Assembly (NCBI RefSeq): GCF_025151215.1
Contig: NZ_CP102286.1
Location: 2,790,001 to 2,854,000, forward strand
Direction: 5' to 3'
Origin: Parabacteroides merdae ATCC 43184
Lineage (GTDB): Bacteria > Bacteroidota > Bacteroidia > Bacteroidales > Tannerellaceae
Length of the DNA: 64,000 nt
Part shown: positions 45,719 to 52,572 of the stretch, one piece after another
How positions within the stretch are numbered: the stretch's first letter is position 1
How the letters are laid out: each line of letters begins with the position of its first letter
Notes under the pieces: generated by a model
Told to the model about the DNA's origin: nothing
What the model saw: the letters and a program-made list of their open reading frames with translations, nothing else
Databases searched by the model: none
Position numbers and translations under genes: made by a program

Positions 45719-45905
45719 GGCAATTTAGATGGGAAACAGGAATTACGCTTATACACATCTGTAGATTAGCGTATTATAAATAACACAAACAATAAACACC
45801 CAATTTCCATCCCTATAAATCACTCGATTATTTTATGTAAAAACGGCTATAAAATAGGTAAAACCGGGTGGTTTTCATTGTTCGGCACGGTACTTTTGTT
45901 GCCGG

Positions 45906-45986
45906 ACACCCCCATGTTGCCCCCTCTTACACCCGGGTGTACCGGCTCTCTACACCCGGATGTTAAGGATGGCAACATGGGGGTGT
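45906..45986. repeat. 81-bp GC-rich inverted-repeat element with 16-bp perfect ends
   Basis: ACACCCCCATGTTGCC at 45906-45921 is the exact complement of 45971-45986. Inside, ACACCCGGGTGT (45929-45940) is a perfect palindrome and TACACCCGG recurs at 45951. It is much richer in G+C than its surroundings. It may be a small non-autonomous repeat or a structured element; no target duplication is obvious. Confidence 0.65.
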
Positions 45987-46178
45987 TTACGAAATTATGT
46001 GCTTGTCTTTGCTAAAAAAGAGAGGGCTTTTGTGGAATGAAGAACCGTATTTCGCCAATTTAACACCTATTGCATTCGTTTTTACATTTGTTTATTCGAT
46101 TATTTTATATGCTTTTTCAAAGGCAAAAGAAGGCAATATATTGGTTTCCAATCATATGATAAAAACGTCCTGTTAGAG

Positions 46179-46272
46179 GAGTGATAGAGGCAGTGATACA
46201 GGATGTTTTCCTCTATCACTCATCTAACGCTTGAATATTAATAGCTACAACCTTCGTAGTGATAGAGTGATA
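46179..46272. repeat. AGTGATA repeat cluster 2, inverted relative to cluster 1
   Basis: AGTGATA at 46180, 46192, 46258 and 46266, with TATCACT at 46214. GAGTGATAGAGG (46179-46190) and CCTCTATCACTC (46210-46221) form a perfect 12-bp inverted repeat. Confidence 0.65.
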
Positions 46273-46371
46273 GAGGATTTGTAGAAACTTCGTATGGAGA
46301 TCACAACCTTGGAAAATTTTGATGCGGTTGCCCTGTTGTGAAAGTCGGGGTTTTGTGCGTAAAAAAAAGAA

Positions 46372-46422
46372 AAGGTGTGCAATTTTGAACACACATTCAT
46401 GCAGTTCAATATTGCACACCTT
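46372..46422 (-). terminator. Terminator of ahpCF, 19-bp stem
   Basis: 46372-46390 (AAGGTGTGCAATTTTGAAC) pairs with 46404-46422 with a single mismatch, loop of 13. On the minus strand it is followed by a T-rich tract (CTTTTCTTTTTTTTACG). It lies 25 bases after the ahpF stop. Confidence 0.85.
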
Positions 46423-46446
46423 CGTCATTCACAACAAATACGAATA

Positions 46447-48012
46447 TTAACCGATTAAACCTCTCATACGGTCTTCAAAAGCAGACAGAGCTGCTTTCGC
46501 TCCTTCTCCCATTGCTATGATTATCTGTTTGTAGGGTACGGTCGATACGTCGCCAGCCGCATAGATGCCGGGAACATTCGTCCGACAATGCGCATCGATT
46601 ACAATCTCACCCGGTTTGTTCGTTTCGACAACATCGCGGAAAACGCCACTGTTGGCTGCCAAGCCGATTTGGACAAAGATTCCGTCCAGGTCGATCACCC
46701 GCTCCGCATCCGTCTTACGATCTTTTACACGAAGACCTGTCACCTTATCGCCATTACCGAGCACTTCCAAAGATTGGGAATGCAAGAAAACTTCCACATT
46801 CGGCAAGCTCTTTGCTTTTTCCTGCAACACTTGGTCGGCTTTCAGTTCGTCCATAAATTCCAGAACCGTCACTTTCGAACAAATGCCAGCCAAATCTATA
46901 GCTGCTTCGATACCCGAATTTCCACCGCCGACAACCGCTACGTGCTTACCTTTATAGAACGGACCGTCGCAGTGAGGGCAAAAAGCGACACCTTTTCCGA
47001 TATAGTCCGCTTCGCCCGGAACATTCAACTTGCGCCAGCTTGCACCTGTCGCCACGATAAGGGCAGGAGCAGAAAAACGTTCACCGGTAGAAGTGGTCAG
47101 AAGTTTTGCCGATCCATCCAGTTCGACTTTATCCACACGGCGATGCTCCAGTATATCGACCGGATAGTCGTTGATATGTGTCAGAAGGTCGTTCGCCAAC
47201 TGCTGTCCGGTAGTCTGAGGAACGGAAATCAGGTTCTCGATGCCGACCGTTTCTTTGACCTGTCCTCCGATACGTTCGGCTATCACTGCGACATTCAAGC
47301 CTTTACGTGCCGAGTAGATAGCAGAAGCTGCACCGGCAGGTCCACCTCCCACTATTAACACATCATAGTTCTTAACAGGTTTTTCAACAGAGTTATCAAC
47401 ACCCCCTTCATTAATTCCGTATTGGGCTTCGAGTTTGGAAAGCAATTCTCCCAAATCACTACGCCCCACATTGATCAGTTTGCCATCGGCAAAAACAGAA
47501 GGGACTCCCTGTACTTTCATTGCCTCAACTTCTTTTTGGTTGATAGCGCCATCCACCGTTTCGTGGGTGATCCGGCTATTGAGAGTAGCCATGACATTGA
47601 GTGCCTGCACTACATCCGGACAATTGGTGCAAGTAAGAGAAACATAAGTCGTCAGCTTGATCGGACCATTCAAGGCTCTGACACGAGCACAGATACTTTC
47701 GTCCGGTATATTTTTACCTTTTCCATCGCAATTCAGGACCGCTAACAGCAAAGAAGTAAACTCATGTCCGTTAGGTACTGCACGAAACCGGATACCGGTA
47801 GGCATACCGTCTTTTACAATTGTAAACTGAAGTCCTTCGCCATCCGCAACGCTGCATGACAAATGATCCGAGCATGATGCCACATCACCAAGCAGGTCTA
47901 TTAGCTCCTGACGGCTTTCGTGATCGGGAGCGACTTGTATATCAAATACATATTGGGATACCAGTCCGGAGAAAATACCCGAAAGCTGGTCTTTCATTGC
48001 TGAGTCTAACAT
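46447..48012 (-). CDS. ahpF: Alkyl hydroperoxide reductase subunit F
   Basis: Flavoprotein of 521 residues from the ATG at 48010-48012 (MLDSAMKDQLSGIFSG); a start six codons upstream would overlap ahpC by 14 bases. N-terminal tandem thioredoxin fold with CTNC near 127-130, FAD motif GGGPAGAASAIYSARKG, NADH motif GGGNSGIEAAIDLAG and redox-active CPHC (FCPHCDGPF) between them. It passes electrons from NADH to AhpC. The start lies 4 bases after the ahpC stop, and the pair ends in a strong terminator. Confidence 0.96.
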   Translation of the reverse strand: MLDSAMKDQLSGIFSGLVSQYVFDIQVAPDHESRQELIDLLGDVASCSDHLSCSVADGEGLQFTIVKDGMPTGIRFRAVPNGHEFTSLLLAVLNCDGKGKNIPDESICARVRALNGPIKLTTYVSLTCTNCPDVVQALNVMATLNSRITHETVDGAINQKEVEAMKVQGVPSVFADGKLINVGRSDLGELLSKLEAQYGINEGGVDNSVEKPVKNYDVLIVGGGPAGAASAIYSARKGLNVAVIAERIGGQVKETVGIENLISVPQTTGQQLANDLLTHINDYPVDILEHRRVDKVELDGSAKLLTTSTGERFSAPALIVATGASWRKLNVPGEADYIGKGVAFCPHCDGPFYKGKHVAVVGGGNSGIEAAIDLAGICSKVTVLEFMDELKADQVLQEKAKSLPNVEVFLHSQSLEVLGNGDKVTGLRVKDRKTDAERVIDLDGIFVQIGLAANSGVFRDVVETNKPGEIVIDAHCRTNVPGIYAAGDVSTVPYKQIIIAMGEGAKAALSAFEDRMRGLIG

Positions 48013-48016
48013 AACT

Positions 48017-48583
48017 TTAGATCTTACCAACCAAGTCGATACTCGGCTTCAAGGTTGCTTCGCCTTTTTTCCACTTTGCAGGACAAACTTCGTTCGGGTG
48101 AGAAGCAACGAACTGGGCAGCTTCAACTTTACGAAGCAATTCGTCTGCATTACGGCCGATACCGTTATCGTGGATTTCGGCAATCTTGATCTTTCCCTCG
48201 GGATTTACCAGGAACGTACCGCGATAAGCCATACCCTCTTCTTCAATCATCACACCGAATGCACGGCTTAAAGCCCCTGTCGGGTCTGCCAGCATCGGAT
48301 ATTTGATCTTACGGATCGTTTCGGAAGCATCATGCCATGCTTTGTGTACAAAGTGCGAGTCTGTACTTACGGAATATACTTCGACACCCATTTCCTGAAA
48401 TTTGCCGTACTTGTCAGCCATGTCGACCAATTCGGTCGGACATACGAACGTAAAGTCGGCAGGATAGAAGAAAAAGATGGCCCATTTGCCCTTGATATCT
48501 TCGCTACTTACTGTCTTGAAACTACCATTCTGAAAAGCTTGAACTTTGAATTCGGGTACTTGTGAATTGATAATTGGTTCCAT
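48017..48583 (-). CDS. ahpC: Alkyl hydroperoxide reductase subunit C (2-Cys peroxiredoxin)
   Basis: Protein of 188 residues. Peroxidatic Cys48 in DFTFVCPTEL and resolving Cys167 in NEVCPAKW are both present. It reduces hydrogen peroxide and organic peroxides, and is regenerated by AhpF. In Bacteroides, ahpCF is known to be controlled by OxyR. Its promoter is TACCTTTG on the minus strand at 48635-48628. Confidence 0.97.
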   Translation of the reverse strand: MEPIINSQVPEFKVQAFQNGSFKTVSSEDIKGKWAIFFFYPADFTFVCPTELVDMADKYGKFQEMGVEVYSVSTDSHFVHKAWHDASETIRKIKYPMLADPTGALSRAFGVMIEEEGMAYRGTFLVNPEGKIKIAEIHDNGIGRNADELLRKVEAAQFVASHPNEVCPAKWKKGEATLKPSIDLVGKI

Positions 48584-48627
48584 GATTTTTACTATTTAAT
48601 TTGTTACTACTATTTTTGTTTACCCTA

Positions 48628-48635
48628 CAAAGGTA
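48628..48635 (-). promoter_or_regulatory. ahpC promoter, -7 TACCTTTG
   Basis: Exact TAnnTTTG on the minus strand, with TTTC 18 bases upstream as a weak -33. Start of transcription near 48621. Upstream, GATAG-N8-CTATC (48689-48706) is a dyad with ATAG/CTAT halves like OxyR sites, but the spacer is one base longer than the classic arrangement. Confidence 0.6.
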
Positions 48636-48772
48636 AATCGTAAGATACTGATTGAAAGAATTTTTCAAATTGATAATTTTTATCTGCCGATAGACGGATT
48701 TCTATCTGCAAGCATACTTATCTACTATGACAATAGGAAGCAAAGTAATGTTTTCCGGAACAATAAAAATAT

Positions 48773-48788
48773 ACCTAATTGTAGGTAA
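48773..48788. promoter_or_regulatory. Perfect dyad TACCTA-N4-TAGGTA between ahpC and the DUF4884 gene
   Basis: TACCTAATTGTAGGTA is a 16-base dyad with perfect 6-base arms. It lies about 60 bases upstream of the predicted DUF4884 transcription start. Near-identical sites occur upstream of pflB (52247-52262) and the porin operon (56908-56923). Confidence 0.6.
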
Positions 48789-48825
48789 AATACCTTTCGA
48801 TCATACCATGTGATTCTTTAATTGT

Positions 48826-48833
48826 TAACTTTG
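48826..48833 (+). promoter_or_regulatory. Promoter of the DUF4884 gene, -7 TAACTTTG
   Basis: Exact TAnnTTTG, 25 bases before the ATG at 48859. No good -33 is visible, which fits a promoter that needs an activator; the dyad at 48773-48788 is suitably placed. Confidence 0.55.
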
Positions 48834-48858
48834 GATGTTAACTTAAAAATATTCGAAG

Positions 48859-49164
48859 ATGAGAAGAGCTAGTTTGTATAATACATTTTCAGCAAGTCTA
48901 TTGCTCGTTTGCAACGCATGTCTTTCTTCATGTGTCTCACAAATACCCCTTACAAAGGAAAAACCGGTAAACAATTCCACTTATCAAGTCGAATATCTGT
49001 TCGAACACGAAGGGTGTAAGGTCTATCGTTTCATGGATATGGGACATTACATCTATTTCACCAACTGCAAGGGAGATGTTACCAGTATTGAAAGCGACAG
49101 CGTCCGCACAGTCAACCGGATCAGCCGTAAACCGATCATCATCAAAGAGCAGACACTCGATTAG
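48859..49164 (+). CDS. DUF4884-like small lipoprotein
   Basis: Protein of 101 residues with a lipobox (CNACLSSC). Mature part VEYLFEHEGCKVYRFMDMGHYIYFTNCKGDVTSIESDS matches the DUF4884 pattern as I know it, a small Bacteroidetes lipoprotein of unknown function. Its stop is 2 bases from the stop of the convergent pflA, with no terminator between them. Confidence 0.7.
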   Translation: MRRASLYNTFSASLLLVCNACLSSCVSQIPLTKEKPVNNSTYQVEYLFEHEGCKVYRFMDMGHYIYFTNCKGDVTSIESDSVRTVNRISRKPIIIKEQTLD

Positions 49165-49166
49165 GT

Positions 49167-49889
49167 TTATACGGTTACCCCGTGTTTCATAAAGATCGCT
49201 TTCGCATTGGCCAGACGTTCTGCTGAAAGCGGTTCCACACCTTTCAGCTTATAGTCCAGGCCTTGCGCCTCATATTTGTAAGCTCCCATTGTATGATAAG
49301 GCAGAAGTTCGGCTTTCTGGACCACGTTATATGAACTGATATATTCGGCCAGCTTGCTCAAGGCTTCATCATCGTCCGTCAGGCCGGGCACGATCACGTG
49401 GCGAATCCATACAGGGATGCCGCGTTTCTCCAGTTCATCAAGAAAGCGTAAAGTATTATCGAGTTTTACGGCCGTCAAACGGGGATGAAGACCGGCGTCG
49501 ATCGTCTTGATATCTAACAGAACCAGATCGACCTGTTCGAGCACCTCCAATGCTTTACCGGAACAGATATAGCCGGAAGTGTCCAACGCCGTATGAATAC
49601 CGTTCTCACGGCAAAGGCGGAAAAACTCTTTAAGGAATTCAGGTTGTAACAAAGGCTCGCCACCGGTCACGGTAACACCACCTTTAGCGATAAAATTCTT
49701 ATAGCGCAGCACTTCGGCAAGCAACGCTTCAGGTTCCAGCAGATAAGGCGTTTCACGCTTTACCTCCCAGGTATCCGGATTGTGGCAATACAGACAACGA
49801 AGCGGACATCCCTGCATAAAAACGACAAAGCGAATTCCGGGACCGTCAACGGTCCCGAAACTCTCTAAAGAATGTATACGCCCCAACAT
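49167..49889 (-). CDS. pflA: Pyruvate formate-lyase activating enzyme
   Basis: Radical SAM enzyme of 240 residues from the ATG at 49887-49889 (MLGRIHSLESFGTVDGPGIRFVVFMQGCPLRCLYCHNPDTW); a start 18 codons earlier would overlap pflB. The CxxxCxxC cluster motif is CPLRCLYC and the GGEPLL motif follows. It makes the glycyl radical on PflB. It begins 16 bases after the pflB stop, so the two are co-transcribed. Confidence 0.96.
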   Translation of the reverse strand: MLGRIHSLESFGTVDGPGIRFVVFMQGCPLRCLYCHNPDTWEVKRETPYLLEPEALLAEVLRYKNFIAKGGVTVTGGEPLLQPEFLKEFFRLCRENGIHTALDTSGYICSGKALEVLEQVDLVLLDIKTIDAGLHPRLTAVKLDNTLRFLDELEKRGIPVWIRHVIVPGLTDDDEALSKLAEYISSYNVVQKAELLPYHTMGAYKYEAQGLDYKLKGVEPLSAERLANAKAIFMKHGVTV

Positions 49890-49905
49890 ATTAATCAATG
49901 GACAA

Positions 49906-52146
49906 TTATAAACTGCTGTTGATGGTGCGCGAGATGACGTCAAGCTGCTGTTCGCGTGTCAGCTTCACGAAGTTGACGGCATAGCCAGAAACACGGATCG
50001 TAAGCTGCGGGTATTTCTCCGGGTGCTCCATCGCATCGACCAACAGGTCCTTATCGAACACGTTCACATTCAGATGCTGGCCGCCGTCAGGCGTGAAATA
50101 GCCATCCAACAGGCTCACCAGATTATTTATCTGAATATCGCGCTCCTTACCCAATGTAGCCGGTGAAACGGCAAATGTATAGGAGATACCGTCATGCGCA
50201 TGCTGGAAAGGCAGTTTGGCAACAGAAGCCAAAGCGGCGACAGCCCCTTTCGTGTCGCGTCCGTTCATCGGGTTGGCTCCCGGAGCGAACGGCGTACCAC
50301 CCGGACGGCCGTCGGGAGTCGTTCCGGTTTTCTTTCCGTAAACCACGTTTGATGTGATCGTCAGGATAGATTGTGTCGGAGTTGCCTTGCGGTATGTCTG
50401 ATGCTGGCGCAGATATTCCATGAACTTCTCGGTAATGTCGACAGCAATACTGTCCGTGCGGTCGTCATTGTTTCCGAAAGGTACATATTCGCCTTCGCGT
50501 TCGAAGTCGACAGCCAAACCACGTTCGTCACGGATCACTTTCACTTTCGTGTCACGGATGGCAGCCAGCGAGTCGGCAACGATAGAAAGGCCGGCGATAC
50601 CGGTTGCGCGGATACGTTCCACATCTCCGTCATGAAGCCCCATCTCGAATGCTTCATACGCATATTTGTCGTGCATGTAGTGAATGATCTTCAGAGCATT
50701 GACATAAACTTTTGCCAACCAGCGCATCATCTGCTCGTATTTCTCCATCACTTCGTTGTAATCCAGATACTCGCTGGTGATCGGTTCGAAACGGGGAGCC
50801 ACCTGCACACCCGATTTCTCGTCACGTCCGCCATTGATCGCATACAACAAGCACTTTGCCAGGTTGGCACGAGCTCCGAAATACTGCATCTGCTTACCGA
50901 TCTTCATCGGAGACACACAGCAGGCGATACCGTAATCGTCGCCATAGTCCGGACGCATCAGATCGTCGTTCTCGTACTGGATGGCAGAGGTATCGATCGA
51001 TACTTTTGCGCAGAAGTTTTTCCAGTTATCCGGAGCATTGTTGAACCAAAGCACCGTCAGGTTGGGTTCGGGTGCCGGGCCGAGGTTATACAAGGTATGC
51101 AGATAACGGTAAGATGTCTTTGTCACCAGCGAACGGCCGTCAACACCTTGTCCGCCCAGCGATTCAGTCACCCAAACAGGGTCGCCGGAGAACAGGTCGT
51201 TGTATTCCGGAGTACGCAGGAAACGGACAATACGCAGTTTGATAATAAACTGGTCGATCAATTCCTGTGCCTCTTCTTCCGTCAGCTTGCCTTCGCAAAT
51301 ATCTTTTTCGATATAGATATCGAGGAAAGTAGAAGTACGTCCGAGAGACATGGCTGCTCCATCCTGATCCTTTACGGCTGCCAGGTAAGCCAGATACAAG
51401 AACTGCACGGCTTCGCGGGCATCCTTTGCCGGACGTGTCACGTCGAAACCATAACCGGCACACATTCTCTCAAATGCTTTCAGCGCTTTGATCTGCTCCG
51501 TTATCTCCTCACGACTCTGAATGATTTCTTCTGTCAGTTCCTGTATATCGAGACGTTTCTGGAAACGTTTCTTTTCTTCGATCAGGATCTGGGTTCCGTA
51601 CAGAGGTACACGACGGTAATCACCGATGATACGTCCGCGTCCGTAGGCATCAGGCAACCCGGTAATGATGGCGGAACGACGTGCCGCAATCATCTCGTCT
51701 GTATAGGCTGAAAAAACGCCTTCGTTGTGCGTCTTTCTGTATTTGGTGAAGATTTCTTTTGTCATCGGGTCCAGATGATAGCCATAGGCTTCCAGACTGT
51801 TTTCGACCATGCGGATACCGCCTTTCGGGAAGATACCGCGCTTCAACGGGGCGTCTGTCTGCAAGCCGACGATTACTTCGTTTTCCTTATCGATGTAACC
51901 GGGTCCGTATGTGTCAATCCCCTGGGGAAGCTTCGTTTCGGCATCATATACTCCTTTCTCCCTTTCAACCTTAAACATCTCGGTTAGTTTGTTCCACACT
52001 TTCTTCGTTTTCTCCGAAGAGGGTACGAGGAACGTATCGTCTCCGTTATAAGGTTTGTAATTGTTCTGGATAAAGTCTCTTACATTGATCTCCTTTTTCC
52101 AGGTTTCTCCTTTGAACTGCGCCCAGTTCTCGTTTTCAAACTTCAT
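49906..52146 (-). CDS. pflB: Formate C-acetyltransferase (pyruvate formate-lyase)
   Basis: Enzyme of 746 residues from the ATG at 52144-52146 ([30 protein letters not shown]). The active-site cysteine pair is in [11 protein letters not shown] near 410, and the glycyl radical motif is RVSGYAVNF near 720. It converts pyruvate and CoA to acetyl-CoA and formate under anaerobic conditions. A frame open 64 codons further upstream runs through the promoter and terminator and is not part of the protein. The promoter is TATCTTTG at 52186-52179. Confidence 0.97.
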   Translation of the reverse strand: MKFENENWAQFKGETWKKEINVRDFIQNNYKPYNGDDTFLVPSSEKTKKVWNKLTEMFKVEREKGVYDAETKLPQGIDTYGPGYIDKENEVIVGLQTDAPLKRGIFPKGGIRMVENSLEAYGYHLDPMTKEIFTKYRKTHNEGVFSAYTDEMIAARRSAIITGLPDAYGRGRIIGDYRRVPLYGTQILIEEKKRFQKRLDIQELTEEIIQSREEITEQIKALKAFERMCAGYGFDVTRPAKDAREAVQFLYLAYLAAVKDQDGAAMSLGRTSTFLDIYIEKDICEGKLTEEEAQELIDQFIIKLRIVRFLRTPEYNDLFSGDPVWVTESLGGQGVDGRSLVTKTSYRYLHTLYNLGPAPEPNLTVLWFNNAPDNWKNFCAKVSIDTSAIQYENDDLMRPDYGDDYGIACCVSPMKIGKQMQYFGARANLAKCLLYAINGGRDEKSGVQVAPRFEPITSEYLDYNEVMEKYEQMMRWLAKVYVNALKIIHYMHDKYAYEAFEMGLHDGDVERIRATGIAGLSIVADSLAAIRDTKVKVIRDERGLAVDFEREGEYVPFGNNDDRTDSIAVDITEKFMEYLRQHQTYRKATPTQSILTITSNVVYGKKTGTTPDGRPGGTPFAPGANPMNGRDTKGAVAALASVAKLPFQHAHDGISYTFAVSPATLGKERDIQINNLVSLLDGYFTPDGGQHLNVNVFDKDLLVDAMEHPEKYPQLTIRVSGYAVNFVKLTREQQLDVISRTINSSL

Positions 52147-52178
52147 AAGCTTATCTTGTCTATTTCGGTTTAGGCACG

Positions 52179-52186
52179 CAAAGATA
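52179..52186 (-). promoter_or_regulatory. pflB promoter, -7 TATCTTTG
   Basis: Exact TAnnTTTG on the minus strand, giving a leader of about 25 bases. This excludes any start upstream of 52146. The -33 element is weak (TTTC). Confidence 0.65.
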
Positions 52187-52246
52187 CGTCTTTTCCCCCT
52201 ATCTGAAAAGGATTGTAAAGGACGAGGGATGTTAAACCGGAGAAAA

Positions 52247-52262
52247 TACCTACAAATAGGGA
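52247..52262. promoter_or_regulatory. Operator-like dyad TACCTACAAATAGGGA upstream of pflB
   Basis: TACCTA-CAAA-TAGGGA is the TACCTA-N4-TAGGTA dyad with one change. It shares 13 bases (AATACCTACAAAT) with box 3 of the array at 56.9 kb. Its centre is about 80 bases upstream of the predicted pflB start of transcription. Confidence 0.5.
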
Positions 52263-52281
52263 TAAGGGAAATAAAAACGAA

Positions 52282-52309
52282 GCCCCGGCAGTACGAATAC
52301 CGCCGGGGC
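52282..52309. terminator. GC-rich terminator downstream of surface-protein gene 2
   Basis: GCCCCGGC (52282-52289) and GCCGGGGC (52302-52309) form a perfect 8-bp stem extended inside by GTA-CGAA-TAC. T runs follow on the plus strand and A-rich (T on minus) on the other, so it can work both ways. It ends the minus-strand transcript of gene 2 and insulates pflB. Confidence 0.7.
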
Positions 52310-52346
52310 CTGTTTTTTGTCTGCCGTCCGGTCTTCACAGAGGGAA

Positions 52347-52541
52347 AAGCAGTAGAACTTTTAATTTCATTACTTTAGTATTATTAATATTAAATCCAAC
52401 CGCTCGTTCGCCTGTCGCAGGGTAATTGAAACCGTAGATCAAGAAAACCTCTTACATACGGTTTCACGCAGGTTGTCTAGAATTATTTGATTATAAAATG
52501 TCATTGTGCCTGTGTAAGGGTGGTTCGCTAACCACCCTTAC
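52347..52541 (-). other. 3' untranslated module of surface-protein gene 2, with hairpin
   Basis: In mRNA sense a perfect 12-bp hairpin (52541 to 52514, plus-strand loop CGCT) begins 32 bases after the stop. The same blocks as in gene 1 follow: TTTATAATCAAATAATTCTA, AATTACCCTG-GACAGGCGAAC and TTTAATATTAATAATA, then the terminator. A second 9-bp perfect stem (GAAACCGTA/TACGGTTTC) is specific to this copy. Confidence 0.65.
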
Positions 52542-52572
52542 GATAGACAGTATTGTTTTTTAGTATCAATCG

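Larger units (their letters stand above)
45241..46371. other. Gene-free region of about 1.1 kb with repeat clusters
   Basis: No credible gene: the open frames here are short, lack family features and have poor starts. The region holds a TATCACT cluster (45622-45718), an 81-base inverted-repeat element (45906-45986) and a second AGTGATA cluster (46180-46272). It is AT-rich outside the GC-rich 81-base element. Confidence 0.7.

Noticed and set aside
45495..45728. A 77-codon frame in the gene-free region near 45.6 kb
   Set aside because: Its translation is largely the TATCACT repeats read through (SLISF, TTLSL); no start context or similarity I recognise.
46216..46428. A 70-codon minus-strand frame after ahpF
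   Set aside because: It covers the ahpCF terminator hairpin and the AGTGATA cluster, so it is not a gene.
44928..46446. A site-specific recombinase or transposase gene near the invertible segments
   Set aside because: I looked on both strands in all gaps around the two segments and found no integrase or resolvase motif; the invertase must be encoded elsewhere.
48689..48706. A classic OxyR site upstream of ahpC
   Set aside because: The ATAG and CTAT halves are present but the spacer is one base too long and a second half-site pair is missing, so I list it only as a weak dyad.
50371..51711. A 446-codon open frame opposite pflB
   Set aside because: Shadow of the pflB frame; no motif, no promoter or start context.
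52147..52338. A 64-residue N-terminal extension of PflB
   Set aside because: It spans the pflB promoter, the operator-like dyad and a GC-rich terminator; the normal PflB start is at 52146.
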